Positions 1 through 11,239 of a DNA stretch of 64,000 nucleotides are shown here, one piece after another (the stretch's first letter is position 1; each line of letters opens with the position of its first letter). The position numbers were made by a program, and so were the translations under genes. Origin of the DNA: Actinomycetota bacterium (GTDB taxonomy: Bacteria; Actinomycetota; Geothermincolia; Geothermincolales; RBG-13-55-18); assembly GCA_030019255.1 (NCBI GenBank), contig JASEFK010000004.1, positions 151,569 to 215,568 on the forward strand, in the 5' to 3' direction. The notes beneath the pieces are model-generated. The model was given only the letters and a program-made list of their open reading frames with translations, did not search any database and was not told where the DNA came from.

Positions 1-651
1 CTCCTGGTGGACGAGCGCCCCGAGGAGGTCACGGACATGGAGCGCTCGGTGAAGGGGGAGGTCATAAGCTCCACCTTCGACCAGCCCTCCGACAACCATA
101 TCCAGGTGGCGGAGCTGGTGCTGGAGAGGGCCAAGCGCCTGGTGGAACACAACCACGACGTGGTCATCCTCCTGGACAGCATCACCCGCCTGGCCAGGGC
201 TTACAACCTGGCCACGCCCACCAGCGGAAGAATACTCTCCGGAGGCGTGGACTCCACGGCCCTCTACCCGCCCAAGCGGTTCTTTGGGGCGGCGCGCAAC
301 ATCGAGGACGGAGGCAGCCTGACCATCATCGCCACCGCCCTGGTGGAGACCGGTTCCCGCATGGACGAGGTCATCTTCGAGGAATTCAAGGGCACCGGCA
401 ACATGGAGCTGCACCTGGACCGCAAGCTGGCCGACAAGCGCATCTTCCCGGCCATCGAGATCGACAAATCAGGGACCCGCAAGGAAGAGCTGATCATGGA
501 GCCGGAAGAAGCCCAGGTGGTCTGGAAACTCCGCCGCGTCCTGCATGCCCTGGACCCCAGCGCGGCCATAGAGCTGCTCATCGACAAGATACGCAGCACC
601 AGGAACAACCAGGAGTTCCTGAACGAGATAGCCAGGTCGCCCATCTCCTGA
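1..651 (+). CDS. rho: Transcription termination factor Rho, C-terminal part
   Basis: This is the C-terminal half of the hexameric RNA helicase that ends transcription. The frame is open at the window edge, so the RNA-binding and Walker A regions lie upstream and about 216 residues are visible. What shows it: the Walker B-like stretch [10 protein letters not shown], the Q-loop region around [20 protein letters not shown], the R-loop EFKGTGN, and the closing pattern [21 protein letters not shown]. The GTG at position 7 is an internal Val, not a start. The gene ends normally with TGA and is followed by rpmE, a common actinobacterial and Firmicutes order. Confidence 0.97.
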   Translation, partial: LLVDERPEEVTDMERSVKGEVISSTFDQPSDNHIQVAELVLERAKRLVEHNHDVVILLDSITRLARAYNLATPTSGRILSGGVDSTALYPPKRFFGAARNIEDGGSLTIIATALVETGSRMDEVIFEEFKGTGNMELHLDRKLADKRIFPAIEIDKSGTRKEELIMEPEEAQVVWKLRRVLHALDPSAAIELLIDKIRSTRNNQEFLNEIARSPIS

Positions 652-855
652 GGCCCGGAAGAAGAGGAGGCAGGGTCCCCTCCGGCCCTTCCCCGTCCGG
701 GCCGACCCCGGATCTTCCCCGAGGGGAAGACAGGCGCAGACCGCGAAGAGATGGTGAAGGGGCGTTTTTACGTCCCTTTCCGGGGAGGGAGGGGCGGCGC
801 AATCCCGCACGGCGGAACCGGCCGCCGGGGCGAACTTGGGCGGACCCGCCCCCGC

Positions 856-884
856 TGTTCAAGGACGGCGGGCGTTGCTATACT
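856..884 (+). promoter_or_regulatory. Candidate promoter for rpmE
   Basis: An extended -10 element, TG-C-TATACT (TATACT at 879-884), lies 37 bases before the rpmE start. The -35 region at 856-861 (TGTTCA) matches the consensus only weakly, with a 17-base spacer. It separates rpmE from rho, so the ribosomal gene probably has its own start. The rest of the 270-base rho-rpmE gap holds a small hairpin with T residues in its loop (about 756-779) but no classical terminator. Confidence 0.45.
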
Positions 885-921
885 TTATGGGTCGTGGAAT
901 AAAAGAGGGAGGACGCGTAGG

Positions 922-1164
922 ATGAAGAAGGGAATACATCCCGATTACGTGGAGGCCACGGTCACCTGTTCCTGCGGGAACACTTTCAAGACCCGCTCCA
1001 CCAAGCCCGTTCTGCGGGTGGAGATATGTTCCCAGTGCCATCCCTTCTATTCCGGCAGGCAGAAGCTGGTAGACACCGGGGGGCGCGTGGAACGCTTCGA
1101 GCGGCGCTACGGGAAGGCGAGGCCGCAGCGGAAGAAGAAGGGAGCGGATAAGGCGGAGGGATGA
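922..1164 (+). CDS. rpmE: 50S ribosomal protein L31, zinc-ribbon type
   Basis: An 80-residue large-subunit ribosomal protein. The start MKKGIHPDY is typical of L31. The Cys pairs at CSC and CSQC mark the zinc-binding (C+) form rather than the zinc-independent paralogue, and [25 protein letters not shown] is the family signature. The C-terminus is a basic lysine-rich tail. A GAGGGAGG-like ribosome site precedes the ATG. It sits between rho and a DUF1385 gene, the usual order in Gram-positive phyla. The ATG at 922 is preferred over upstream GTG codons because the family starts at MKKGIHP. Confidence 0.97.
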   Translation: MKKGIHPDYVEATVTCSCGNTFKTRSTKPVLRVEICSQCHPFYSGRQKLVDTGGRVERFERRYGKARPQRKKKGADKAEG

Positions 1165-1197
1165 CCCTTTCCCCCTCCGCCTCCCTACCCCGTTGAG

Positions 1198-2160
1198 ATG
1201 AAGGAAAACCCCGCCGTACCTCCCCGTGCCGCGCGGCGGTCCAGGGAGGTCGAGACCGCACGCATCGGGGGCCAGGCCCTTATCGAGGGCGTGATGTTCC
1301 GGGGAAGCCGCCATTGGTCGCTCGCCGTGCGCCGGCCGGACGGGTCCATCCATTCCCAGGTGGAACCGCTGCGTTCCTTTCTGGTGCGCCACCCCTCCTG
1401 GGACCGGCCCTTCCTGAGGGGTTTCTTCATCCTCGGCGAGAGCCTGGTCCTGGGGTGGAAAGCCCTCTCCCTCTCCGCGGAGCTGGCCCTGGAGGGAGAC
1501 GGGGAGGGCGACGGGGGCCTGGGCGCGCTGCAGAAGGCGGCCTCCTTCCTCCTGGCCCTGGCCCTGGCGGTGGGGATATTCATCGCCCTTCCCACCTGGC
1601 TGGCGCCCCGCATCCTGGGCCCGGGCACCCCGGTTTGGGCCTGGAACCTCCTGGAAGGCGGGATGCGCGTGGCCTTCTTCGTGCTCTACCTCCTCCTGGT
1701 ATCTCTTTCCAGGGACATGCGCCGCGTCTTCCAGTACCACGGCGCCGAGCACCAGTCCATCCACCTCCTGGAGCACGGTTATCCCCTGAAACCAGAGTTC
1801 GCCCTCCACGAGGGCACCGACCACCTGCGCTGCGGGACCTCCTTTGTGTTGCTGGTGCTGGTGCTCACCGTGGTGGTCTATTCCCTCCTGGGCCGGCCCG
1901 CCCTGTGGATACGCGTGCTGGAGAGGGTGGCGGTCATCCCGCTGGTGGCCGGGATCTCCTATGAGATAATGAGATATGCGGGGGAAAACCGCTCGCCGTG
2001 GCTCGCCCCCCTGGTGGCTCCCGGCCTGGCCCTGCAGAGGCTGACCACCCGGCGCCCGGGGCGGGACCAGGCGGAGGTGGCCCTCGCCGCACTGAGGGCG
2101 CTCCTGGAGAGGGAGAGGGATTCGGAAGGGGAGATCCATGACCTTCCTGGAGAGGCTTGA
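1198..2160 (+). CDS. DUF1385 membrane protein (YqhQ-like)
   Basis: A 320-residue integral membrane protein of the DUF1385/YqhQ family; I do not know its biochemical role. The family hallmark is visible near residues 22-36 ([15 protein letters not shown]), as is the later [15 protein letters not shown] stretch with its conserved His and Glu residues. Hydrophobic segments lie around residues 115-140, 155-175 and 215-260. No clear ribosome site precedes the ATG, so the exact start is uncertain. The stop overlaps the first 23 bases of prfA, implying translational coupling. This gene commonly sits between rpmE and prfA. Confidence 0.88.
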   Translation: MKENPAVPPRAARRSREVETARIGGQALIEGVMFRGSRHWSLAVRRPDGSIHSQVEPLRSFLVRHPSWDRPFLRGFFILGESLVLGWKALSLSAELALEGDGEGDGGLGALQKAASFLLALALAVGIFIALPTWLAPRILGPGTPVWAWNLLEGGMRVAFFVLYLLLVSLSRDMRRVFQYHGAEHQSIHLLEHGYPLKPEFALHEGTDHLRCGTSFVLLVLVLTVVVYSLLGRPALWIRVLERVAVIPLVAGISYEIMRYAGENRSPWLAPLVAPGLALQRLTTRRPGRDQAEVALAALRALLERERDSEGEIHDLPGEA

Positions 2161-3220
2161 GGACCTGGAGAGGACCTACCAAGAACTGGAAGAACAGCTC
2201 ACGCGGCCCGAGGTCTACCGCGACCGGCGGCGGTACGCGGAGCTGGCGCGCAGCCACGCCGAGCTCTCCGAGGTGGTCTCCCTCCTGCGGGAGTACCGCC
2301 GCTGCTTGCAGGAAGCCGCGGAGGCCCGCGAGCTTCTGAGGGAGGAAAAGGAACCCGAGATGCAGGAGTTCCTGCGCGATTCCCTGAGGGAGGCGGAAGG
2401 GCGCGCCGGGGAGCTGGAGGAAAGGATAAAGCTCCTGCTCCTCCCCGGGGACCCGCGGGACCGCAAGGACGTCATCATGGAGATCCGCGCCGGGGCGGGA
2501 GGCGAGGAGGCCGGCCTGTTCGCCGGCGATCTCTACCGCATGTACACCCGCTATGCCGAACGCCGTGGCTGGAAGACGGAACCACTTTCCTCCAGCCCCT
2601 CGGAACTGGGGGGCTTCAAGGAGGTCATCTTCTCGGTGCGCGGGGAGGGGGCCTACAGCCGGCTGAAGTTCGAGTCCGGCGTGCACCGCGTGCAGCGCAT
2701 CCCGGTCACCGAGTCCGGGGGGCGCATCCACACCTCCACGGCCACCGTGGCCGTGCTCCCGGAGGCGGAGGAGGTGGAGGTGGAGATAGACCCCGCCGAT
2801 CTGCGCATCGACGTCTTCCGCTCCACCGGCCCCGGGGGGCAGTCGGTTAACACCACCGATTCCGCGGTGCGCATCACCCACCTGCCCACTGGCGTGGTGG
2901 TCACCTGCCAGGACGAGAAGAGCCAGCTGCAGAACCGCGAGAAGGCCATGCGCATCCTTCGCGCCCGCCTGCTGCGCATGGAGCAGGAGAGGCAGCGGCG
3001 GGAGCAGGCTGAGGAGCGCCGTTCCCAGGTGGGCACCGGGGACCGCTCGGAGCGCATCCGCACTTACAATTTTCCCCAGGGCAGGGTTACCGACCATCGC
3101 ATCGGGATGACCCTCTACCGCCTGGAGGAGGTGCTGGACGGGGACCTGGACGAGCTGATCGAGGCCCTGGCCGCCGCCGACCGGGCGGAGAAGCTGGCGG
3201 AGATGGGGAGCGGTGAATGA
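2138..3220 (+). CDS. prfA: Peptide chain release factor 1
   Basis: A 360-residue class I release factor that reads UAA/UAG and triggers peptidyl-tRNA hydrolysis. The catalytic GGQ loop is at residues 233-235 within [20 protein letters not shown]. The anticodon-like tripeptide is PVT at 189-191, the RF1 type; RF2 would have SPF. The N-terminal coiled-coil domain and the C-terminal [16 protein letters not shown] stretch are intact, and the length matches the family. It overlaps the upstream DUF1385 gene and the downstream prmC start, so the three are probably one transcript. The partner prmC methylates the GGQ glutamine. Confidence 0.97.
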   Translation: MTFLERLEDLERTYQELEEQLTRPEVYRDRRRYAELARSHAELSEVVSLLREYRRCLQEAAEARELLREEKEPEMQEFLRDSLREAEGRAGELEERIKLLLLPGDPRDRKDVIMEIRAGAGGEEAGLFAGDLYRMYTRYAERRGWKTEPLSSSPSELGGFKEVIFSVRGEGAYSRLKFESGVHRVQRIPVTESGGRIHTSTATVAVLPEAEEVEVEIDPADLRIDVFRSTGPGGQSVNTTDSAVRITHLPTGVVVTCQDEKSQLQNREKAMRILRARLLRMEQERQRREQAEERRSQVGTGDRSERIRTYNFPQGRVTDHRIGMTLYRLEEVLDGDLDELIEALAAADRAEKLAEMGSGE

Positions 3221-4133
3221 GGAGTCGAGGGACGGAAGGGCGGAAACCCGCCCGGTGACGGAGATCCCCGCGCTGCTATCCTGGGCCGCGCGCTTCCTGG
3301 AGCGCCGCGGTGTGTCCAAGCCCCGCCTGAACGCGGAGAGGCTCCTTTCCTACTGCACGGGCCGTACGCGCGTGGAGCTCTACGCCTACCCGGAGAGGCC
3401 GCTGCAACGGGAGGAGATGCGGGCCTTCATGCGCGCCGTGGTGCGCAGGTCCCGGCGCGAGCCCCTGCAGTACATCACCGGGACGGCGGTCTTCCGCTAC
3501 CTGGAGCTGGCCGTGGACGCGAGGGTCCTCATCCCCCGCCCGGAGACGGAGATGGTGGTGGAGAGGGCCTTGGTCCTCCTTCGGGAGAGAGGCGGGCATC
3601 CCGTGGTGGTGGACGTAGGGACGGGAAGCGGGTGCATCGCCCTTTCCCTGGCCCGGGAGTGTCCGGCCGCCGTGGTCCATGCCACCGACGTCGACCCTCG
3701 GGCCCTTTCCGTGGCCCGCGAAAACGCCTGCCGCCTGGGGATGGATGGAGTGGTGCGGTTTCACCTGGGGGACTGCCTCTCAGCCCTCCCCGATACCCTG
3801 AGGGGGGCACTGGACCTCGTGGTGAGCAACCCGCCCTACGTCCGGGAGGAGGATCTGGAGGCCCTGCCCCCGGAGGTCAGGGAGCACGAACCGCGTTCCG
3901 CCCTGGTGGCCGGGCCCCGGGGGACGGAGGTGCACGAAAAGCTCCTCGGCGAGGCGACCTATTGGCTGGCCCCCGGGGGGTGGCTCCTCATGGAGGGCGG
4001 CGAGGACCAGGTGGGAGACCTGGCCGGACTGGCCAGAGATATGGGCTATGTGGCGGTGAGGGTGCACGAGGATCTCAACGGACGCCCGCGCATGGTGGAG
4101 GCTCGTTTGACCCCGCGGAAGACCTTTACCTAA
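3213..4133 (+). CDS. prmC: Release factor glutamine N5-methyltransferase
   Basis: A 306-residue SAM-dependent enzyme that methylates the GGQ glutamine of release factors. The helical N-terminal substrate-binding domain is followed by a Rossmann domain with [16 protein letters not shown] (SAM binding, about residues 132-147) and the catalytic NPPY at residues 206-209. GTG is used as start and overlaps the prfA stop by 8 bases, supporting coupled translation. The upstream IPRPETE motif is also present. Length and order fit bacterial PrmC/HemK. Confidence 0.96.
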   Translation: MNEESRDGRAETRPVTEIPALLSWAARFLERRGVSKPRLNAERLLSYCTGRTRVELYAYPERPLQREEMRAFMRAVVRRSRREPLQYITGTAVFRYLELAVDARVLIPRPETEMVVERALVLLRERGGHPVVVDVGTGSGCIALSLARECPAAVVHATDVDPRALSVARENACRLGMDGVVRFHLGDCLSALPDTLRGALDLVVSNPPYVREEDLEALPPEVREHEPRSALVAGPRGTEVHEKLLGEATYWLAPGGWLLMEGGEDQVGDLAGLARDMGYVAVRVHEDLNGRPRMVEARLTPRKTFT

Positions 4134-4196
4134 AATATTAAGGTCCCGGGAGGAAAAACCCCGGAAGTGGAAGAAAAGGATAATGGAGGTGAGGCC

Positions 4197-5258
4197 TTGA
4201 GTGCAGGAAGGCGTGTTGGAAGAATGATCCAGCGCCTGTCCATGACCTTACTTCTCCCCTGCCTCCTCGCCTGCTGGTCGCTTAATACCGCCGCCGCCGA
4301 TACCATCAGCGAGAAGAAAGAGCAGGCCAAGGCGGTGGAAAGGCAGCTCAACGCCCTGCAGGCGGAGTTGAACCGGCTGACCTCGGAGCTCAGCCAGACG
4401 CAGTCCAAGATAGCCTCCCTGGAATCCAAGATCCAGGCCAACCAGGCGCAGCTTTCGGCGGCCGAGGCCGAGCTGAAGCGCTGGAAGGAAATCCTTTCCA
4501 ACCGCATGGTGGCCATGTACAAGGAGGGAAACGCCACCGCCCTCGACGTTCTACTGGAATGCGAGGATTTCGATACCTTCGTCCACTCCTACGATTTCAT
4601 GTCCCGAATCGGCAGCCACGATGCTGGGGCCATCGCCGCCACCCGGTCCCTGTTGGCCGAGATCCGGGCGCGGCGGGCGGAACTGGAGGACGCCAAGGCG
4701 CAGTACCAGGTCTATTACCGTAACCTGCAGAACCAGCGCGCCTCCATCCAGAGTAAGCTCAACGAGCAGAAGGCCATCCTGGCCGGGCTGGACCGGGAGG
4801 TGGCCGCCCTGCTCAGCTCCCGGTACCGCGGAACGGGGGGAGGGGGCACGTACTGGAACGTAGGTCCGGTGAACGGCCTGTACTTCCCGGTGGCCGGCCC
4901 GCACAGCTACGTCAACGACTGGGGAGCTCCCCGCTCCGTGGGGCGCACCCACAAGGGGTGCGACATCATGGCCGCCTACGGAACGCCCTGCGTAGCCATA
5001 ACCAGCGGGGTGGTGGAGCAGCGCCGGGGAGGCAACGCCGGCCTGTACATCGCCCTGCACGGCGACAACGGGCACCTATACTACTACATGCACCTGCAGG
5101 GCTTCGCCGCTTCCGGGCGAGTGGCCGCCGGCCAGGTCATCGGTTACGTGGGGGACACGGGCAACGCACGCGGGTGCCCCCACCTGCACTTCGAGTGGCA
5201 TCCCAACCACGGGGGTCCGGTCAACCCCTACCCCCTGCTGGTGGCCATCGACCGCTGA
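4197..5258 (+). CDS. Secreted M23 family peptidase with coiled coil (EnvC-like)
   Basis: A 353-residue murein hydrolase or hydrolase activator. The N-terminus has basic residues and a hydrophobic stretch (MTLLLPCLLACWSLNTAAA), a likely signal peptide. Residues about 35-125 form a long heptad-rich coiled coil, with a second one later. The C-terminal LytM/M23 domain keeps the zinc ligand motifs HKGCDIMA and HLHFEW. I chose the TTG at 4197 because GGAGGT ends 6 bases upstream; a GTG at 4167 and an ATG at 4224 are alternatives. Proteins of this build act outside the membrane in cell-wall remodelling at division. Confidence 0.9.
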   Translation: MSAGRRVGRMIQRLSMTLLLPCLLACWSLNTAAADTISEKKEQAKAVERQLNALQAELNRLTSELSQTQSKIASLESKIQANQAQLSAAEAELKRWKEILSNRMVAMYKEGNATALDVLLECEDFDTFVHSYDFMSRIGSHDAGAIAATRSLLAEIRARRAELEDAKAQYQVYYRNLQNQRASIQSKLNEQKAILAGLDREVAALLSSRYRGTGGGGTYWNVGPVNGLYFPVAGPHSYVNDWGAPRSVGRTHKGCDIMAAYGTPCVAITSGVVEQRRGGNAGLYIALHGDNGHLYYYMHLQGFAASGRVAAGQVIGYVGDTGNARGCPHLHFEWHPNHGGPVNPYPLLVAIDR

Positions 5259-5396
5259 GCCGCCCCTTGCCGCGGAGGATGCGCCCACGGCACGTTTTTC
5301 CATGTACTCGCGGTAACGAGGGCGGGAAAAGGTCATCACGCCGCGGGTCGCCTCAATCACCGAAAAGCGTAAAACTTGCGCGGCAGAGTCGTGCCC

Positions 5397-6479
5397 TCAG
5401 GTAGTCGCTCCGCCCGGCCTCAGCCCGGCCAGCGCGTAAAGGCGCTCCAGGTCCACGTGTTCCCGGATGAGCTCGCGCAGCCTCTGCAGCTTGCTCTCCT
5501 CGTGGGTGCGGGCGCTGCGGATGATCATCTCCGCCCGCTCCGCGGTAGTGAAGGTGTCCGTCCCCACCAGGATGACCGGTATGCCCATCTCCTCGGCCTT
5601 GCCCAGGATGATGCTGGAGGGATACAGGTTCCCGGTGAGGATGAGGCAGCTGGCCCCCGCCTCCATGGCCGCGAGCTGGATGTCGCTTCGGTCGCCCCCG
5701 GTGACCACGCAGAAGTTGCGCCGCTTGCGGAACACAGAGAGGGCGTGTTCCTGGCTCATGGCGCCCACCACCAGGTCCTCCACCATCACCCCGCCGCATT
5801 CCTCGCCGCAGAGCATCTTCCCGTCAAGGAGCCTGGCCAGGTCGACCACGTTTATGGAGGCCAGCCGCCTCTCGTAGGGCAGCACGCCCAGGACCGGTAT
5901 CCCGTGCCTTTCCAGGTAGGGCACCAGGAGCTCGTGTACGAAGCTGTCCCGGTTGGGGGGGACCATGTTGTAGACCACCCCGAGCAGGGCTTCCCCGAAG
6001 CGGTCACGCGCGAAGAGGACGTTGTCGGCCAGGTACGCGTCGTTGAAGCGCTCCACCAGGACCACTGGAGCCCGCAGGGCCGGCGCCAGTTCGAAAGCGG
6101 AGATTCCCAGCATCCTGCCCTGCAGGGAGGTGTAGGCGCCCTGCAGGAGCACCAGGTCCTTCCCCCTTTCCACGCGGGAAAGAGCCTCCCGTACCCGGGC
6201 CAGGAGGTCGCCGGCTCCGTCCTTGAGGGCCTTGTTGACCAGCTTGGGAGTGAGTACCACGGGGCAGATGTCGGAAAGGTCCTCCTCCAGCTCTAGGGTG
6301 CGCCGCATGAAGGCGGCGTCCTCGTCGGTAACCGTTCCCTCCTCCTGGTGGTAGCGATGTCCCAGGGGCTTGATGTATCCCACCCGGAGACCGTCCTCCC
6401 TGAAGCGCATCCCCAGCCCGATGCAGAGGGTGTGCAGGCCGGCGAGGCCCTGCTGCGAGGTCAGGTAGAGGTAAACCAT
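5397..6479 (-). CDS. BioD-like / DRTGG domain protein (phosphotransacetylase N-terminal-like)
   Basis: A 360-residue protein built like the N-terminal regulatory part of long phosphate acetyltransferases: a dethiobiotin synthetase-like fold followed by a DRTGG domain (about residues 215-325, with VVTGGDRSDIQLAAMEAGA). The catalytic PTA_PTB domain is missing. The place where the family P-loop would be reads TSQQGLAGLHTLC, lacking the GKS/T lysine, so ATP hydrolysis looks doubtful. Its ATG lies 5 bases beyond the stop of the ADP-forming acetate-CoA ligase, so the two are one operon. I infer a sensory or accessory role in acetyl-CoA/acetate metabolism. Confidence 0.85.
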   Translation of the reverse strand: MVYLYLTSQQGLAGLHTLCIGLGMRFREDGLRVGYIKPLGHRYHQEEGTVTDEDAAFMRRTLELEEDLSDICPVVLTPKLVNKALKDGAGDLLARVREALSRVERGKDLVLLQGAYTSLQGRMLGISAFELAPALRAPVVLVERFNDAYLADNVLFARDRFGEALLGVVYNMVPPNRDSFVHELLVPYLERHGIPVLGVLPYERRLASINVVDLARLLDGKMLCGEECGGVMVEDLVVGAMSQEHALSVFRKRRNFCVVTGGDRSDIQLAAMEAGASCLILTGNLYPSSIILGKAEEMGIPVILVGTDTFTTAERAEMIIRSARTHEESKLQRLRELIREHVDLERLYALAGLRPGGATT

Positions 6480-6484
6480 CTCGC

Positions 6485-8575
6485 TCACTCCTTGAGTACT
6501 ATCCTGGCGTCCGCGGCCAGGCAGCCCTTGCCTTCTTCCAGCACCCGCAGGGGGTTTATGTCCATCTCGGCGATCTCCGGGAAATCGAGGACCAGCTGGC
6601 TGATGCGCAGGATGCTCTCGACGACCGCGTCGATGTCCGCCGCCTTCTCTCCCCGGGCGCCCTTGAGCAGGCCATAGCTCTTGAGCTCGCGGAGCATCTC
6701 CGCCGCTTCCTCCTCGCTCACCGGCGCAAGGCGGAAGCTCACGTCCCCCAGGACCTCCACGTAGATACCCCCCAGGCCGATCATGAGAAGCGGCCCGAAC
6801 TGGGCGTCCCGGCTCATGCCGACGATCAGCTCGCGGGAGGGAGGGAGCATCTCCTGGACCAGGACCCCCCAGATGGAGGCGGCGGGGACGAACTTGCGGG
6901 CCGCAGAGGTCACCGCCTCGTAGGCGTTGACCAGCTCGTCGGTGTCGCGGATTCCCACCACCACGCCTCCCACGTCGGTCTTGTGGAGGATGAGGGGGGA
7001 GGCTATCTTGACCACCACCGGGTAGCCGATTTCCCTGGCCGCGCGGATGCACTCCTCCAGGTTGGTGGCCAGGCGGGTTCGGGCTACCGGCAGCCCGTAG
7101 GCGTTCAGCACCTCCCTGGCTTCCACCTCCACCAGTTCCTTGCGGCCCTGGGCCAGGACGGAATCGAAGGTCTCGCGGACCTTCCCCCGGTCCACGTCGA
7201 AGCGCACCAGGGTCCGGCGGGGCCGGGCTAGGTAGTCGGTATATTCCCTCATGGCCCGGAGGGTCCTCACCGCCTCTTCCGGGAACCGGAAGTTGGGAAT
7301 ACCGGCCTCCCTGAGTATCTCCTCGGCCCGGGCGGACTCCTCTCCCCCCATGAACACGGCGAACACCGTTTTCTCCGCGCCGCGCGCCTCCTCCGCCACC
7401 ACCCGCGCCGTCTCCTCCACCTCGGTCATGGCCTGGGGGGTGAGGATGACCAGGAGCGCGTCCACGCCGGGATCGGGAAGGACCCTGCTCACCGCCAGGC
7501 GGTAGCGTTCCGGTCCCGCGTCGCCGAGTACGTCCACGGGGTTGTAGACGCTGGCCGCCTCGGGAAGCCCCTCGCGCAGCGCCGTGGCCGTCTCCTCGGA
7601 GAGGGAGGCCAGCGCGAGGCCGCTGCGCTCCAGGGCGTCGGAGGCGATGATGCCCGGCCCGCCGGCGTTGGTGATCACCCCCACCCGGGGCCCCCGCGGG
7701 GGCGGCTGGGAGGAAAAGCCCCGACAGAGCATGAAGAGGTCCTCCACCGTTTCCGCGCGCAGGGCCCCGCACCTGCGGAAGGCGGCGTTGTAGGCCTTCT
7801 CCGAGCCGGCAAGGGTACCGGTGTGGGAGGACACGGCCCGCGCGCCCGCCTGGGTGACGCCGGCCTTGAGGACGATGACCGGCTTGCTCCGCCCCACGCG
7901 GGCGGCCACCTCTAGGAAGCGCTCCCCGTCCTTGACCCCCTCGAGGTAGGCGGCGATCACCGCCGTGTTGGTATCCCTTTCCAGTTCCTCGAGGACGTCG
8001 CTCTCGTCGACGTCCATCTTGTTCCCCAGGCTGATGAACCGCGAAAATCCCAGGTGGTTCTCCTCCGACCAGCCCAGGACGGCGGTGCACAGCGCGCCGG
8101 ACTGGGACATGAAGGCCACGTTTCCCGGGAGGGGGGCGCGGGTGGCGAAGGTAGCGTTCAGGGGCGTGAAGGTGTCCGCCAGCCCCAGGCAGTTGGGTCC
8201 CAGCACGCGTATGCCGTGCCGGCGGGCCGTCTCGCGCAGCTCGATCTCCCGCCGGTAGCCCTCGCGCCCCGATTCCTTGAACCCCGCGGTGATGATCACC
8301 GCCGCCGCTACGCCGCGGGTCCCGCACTCCTCCACCACCTCGCGGACGGCAGGGGCGGGAACGATGATCACCGCCAGGTCCGGGGTCTCCGGCAGGTCGG
8401 AGACGCTCGCGTAGCAGGGAAGGCCGAGCACGGCTTCGTGGTTGGGGTTCACGGGGTATACCTTCCCGGTAAAGCCGGAGCGCAGGATGTTCTCCAGGAC
8501 CACCCGTCCCACCTTGCCCGGCTTCTCCGAGGCCCCGACGACCGCCACCGCCCGGGGCCGGAAAAAGGCCTCCAC
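6485..8575 (-). CDS. Acetate-CoA ligase (ADP-forming), fused alpha and beta subunits
   Basis: A protein of about 696 residues that interconverts acyl-CoA + ADP + Pi and acid + CoA + ATP, an energy-conserving step in many anaerobes. Order: CoA-binding Rossmann domain (AVAVVGASEKPGKVG), succinyl-CoA ligase-like domain with the phosphorylated His in SSHTG (His251 from this start), then an ATP-grasp beta domain ending in MDINPLRVLEEGKG. I prefer the GTG at 8575, with AGGGGGAGG 5 bases upstream, over the longer GTG start at 8626, which has no ribosome site. The substrate may be acetate or a longer acid. It is co-transcribed with the DRTGG gene. Confidence 0.92.
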   Translation of the reverse strand: MEAFFRPRAVAVVGASEKPGKVGRVVLENILRSGFTGKVYPVNPNHEAVLGLPCYASVSDLPETPDLAVIIVPAPAVREVVEECGTRGVAAAVIITAGFKESGREGYRREIELRETARRHGIRVLGPNCLGLADTFTPLNATFATRAPLPGNVAFMSQSGALCTAVLGWSEENHLGFSRFISLGNKMDVDESDVLEELERDTNTAVIAAYLEGVKDGERFLEVAARVGRSKPVIVLKAGVTQAGARAVSSHTGTLAGSEKAYNAAFRRCGALRAETVEDLFMLCRGFSSQPPPRGPRVGVITNAGGPGIIASDALERSGLALASLSEETATALREGLPEAASVYNPVDVLGDAGPERYRLAVSRVLPDPGVDALLVILTPQAMTEVEETARVVAEEARGAEKTVFAVFMGGEESARAEEILREAGIPNFRFPEEAVRTLRAMREYTDYLARPRRTLVRFDVDRGKVRETFDSVLAQGRKELVEVEAREVLNAYGLPVARTRLATNLEECIRAAREIGYPVVVKIASPLILHKTDVGGVVVGIRDTDELVNAYEAVTSAARKFVPAASIWGVLVQEMLPPSRELIVGMSRDAQFGPLLMIGLGGIYVEVLGDVSFRLAPVSEEEAAEMLRELKSYGLLKGARGEKAADIDAVVESILRISQLVLDFPEIAEMDINPLRVLEEGKGCLAADARIVLKE

Positions 8576-8891
8576 TTGTCCCTCCCCCTCATCGCTGCTG
8601 ACGGCTTCCCGGCTTCTTTTCCCCACCGCGAGGGAATGCCCGCTGCCTCGCCTCCGACGCGGTGGACCTTCATTATTATATCCGTGCCCGCCCGTTTTTC
8701 TCCGCTCGGCGACTGGATGGTAATAAATGGTATTTGATGCCCCTCCTGCCCGGAGGGCTCTTGCAGTGACCGTGGACGATCTCCAGGCTCGATCCGGGAA
8801 TCACGACCTCTCTTTTGACTGCCATCCGGGGCTGTCCTATAATAACATTCCGTTATCCCAGTCGAACCGCCGCGATTGGAGATGAACAGCC
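8576..8891. other. Divergent intergenic region, acetate-CoA ligase / greA
   Basis: This 316-base gap separates the leftward acetate-CoA ligase gene from the rightward greA-lysS pair. Its right end holds the strong greA promoter. The left end (8581-8589) holds the ligase ribosome site. I could not identify a clear promoter for the ligase. Confidence 0.6.
8815..8843 (+). promoter_or_regulatory. Sigma-70-type promoter of greA-lysS
   Basis: TTGACT at 8815-8820 and a perfect TATAAT at 8838-8843 are separated by 17 bases. The predicted start of transcription is about 40 bases before the greA ATG. This is one of the best matches to the housekeeping consensus in the window. Confidence 0.82.
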
Positions 8892-9409
8892 ATGCAGGAC
8901 GATTTCCGGCCCAGCGTGCCGGGCGATTACCGTGAGGAGAAGGAGGGCGACATAGTCCTCACCGAGGAAGGCCTGAAGAGGCTGCAGGAGGAGCTGGACT
9001 ACCTGAAGAACGTCAAGCGCTGGGAAGTCGCCAAGCGCCTCGAGCAGGCCAGGTCCTTCGGGGACATCATGGAGAATTCAGAGTACGAGGACGCCAAGCA
9101 CGAACAGGCCTTCGTCCAGGGCCGCATAGTGGAGATCGAGCGCATCCTGGACAACGCGCGCATCATAAGGGAGGAGGAGATAGACCTCAGCGAGGTGGCC
9201 CTGGGCTCCACGGTGTACCTGGAGGACGTGGGAAGGGGCGAGGAATTGAAGTTCCGCCTGGTGAGCGCCGCCGAGGCCCGAGGCGGGCGGGACTGCCTCT
9301 CCGACCAGTCGCCGGTGGGCAGGGCCATCCTGGGACGCAAGGCGGGGGAGGTGGTGGATGTACAGGTCCCCTCGGGAGTCATCCAGTACCGCATCCTGCG
9401 CATCGAGAG

Positions 9410-9413
<4 letters not shown>
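8892..9413 (+). CDS. greA: Transcription elongation factor GreA
   Basis: A 173-residue factor that rescues backtracked RNA polymerase by stimulating transcript cleavage. The N-terminal coiled coil carries LTEEGLKRLQEELDYLK and the acidic tip region with GDIMENSEYEDAKHEQ, the residues that reach the polymerase active site. The C-terminal FKBP-like domain includes SPVGRAILGRKAGEVVDVQVPSG. An extra N-terminal stretch of about 20 residues precedes the usual start. The stop overlaps the lysS ATG, giving a two-gene operon with a strong promoter at 8815-8843. Confidence 0.95.
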
Positions 9414-10936
<1,523 letters not shown>

Positions 10937-11239
10937 CCTCCATCATTACGATTGCGGCAGTCCCTACGGCCTGGTTCACATCCGCCGTTTACGCCGCCTC
11001 CGGCCCTCGGCCGCTTCGCTACTCTCCGGCGAAAAACCGTCCATCCGACCCTCCGGGCTTCCGCCTTCCGGGGGTCAAGGCGGCGGGATAAAGGGTCGAT
11101 TCTTGAAGCGGAGAACGGTCTGTCGGCCGGTGCCCGGGGGAGGAAAGGACATGACGGATGCCATGGCGAACCGTCTTTGAAAAGGATATAAAAGGTGTGA
11201 TAATTAAGTTGAACATGACCTGATTTGGAGGGATAAGAG
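10937..11239. other. Intergenic region upstream of clpC
   Basis: A 303-base gap with no supported gene. I see no convincing terminator for lysS. The right end holds the clpC promoter and a ribosome site (GGAGG at 11227-11231). No CtsR gene precedes clpC, and I did not recognise the direct-repeat operator that CtsR uses in Firmicutes. Confidence 0.55.
11177..11204 (+). promoter_or_regulatory. Candidate clpC promoter
   Basis: TTGAAA at 11177-11182 and GATAAT at 11199-11204 are 16 bases apart, with TG just before the -10 (extended type). The region is A/T-rich in an otherwise G+C-rich gap. Transcription would start about 28 bases before the GTG of clpC. Confidence 0.6.

Noticed and set aside
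756-779. Hairpin between rho and rpmE as a terminator
   Set aside because: The T residues are in the loop, not after the stem, so it lacks the form of a rho-independent terminator.
4134-4196. ydaO-type c-di-AMP riboswitch before the M23 peptidase
   Set aside because: The gap is only about 60 bases, far too short for that riboswitch.
5397-8327. A 976-codon open frame on the minus strand as one protein
   Set aside because: Only the part from 6479 down is protein-like (BioD/DRTGG). The rest is the out-of-frame shadow of the acetate-CoA ligase gene, with Gly/Arg/Pro-rich composition.
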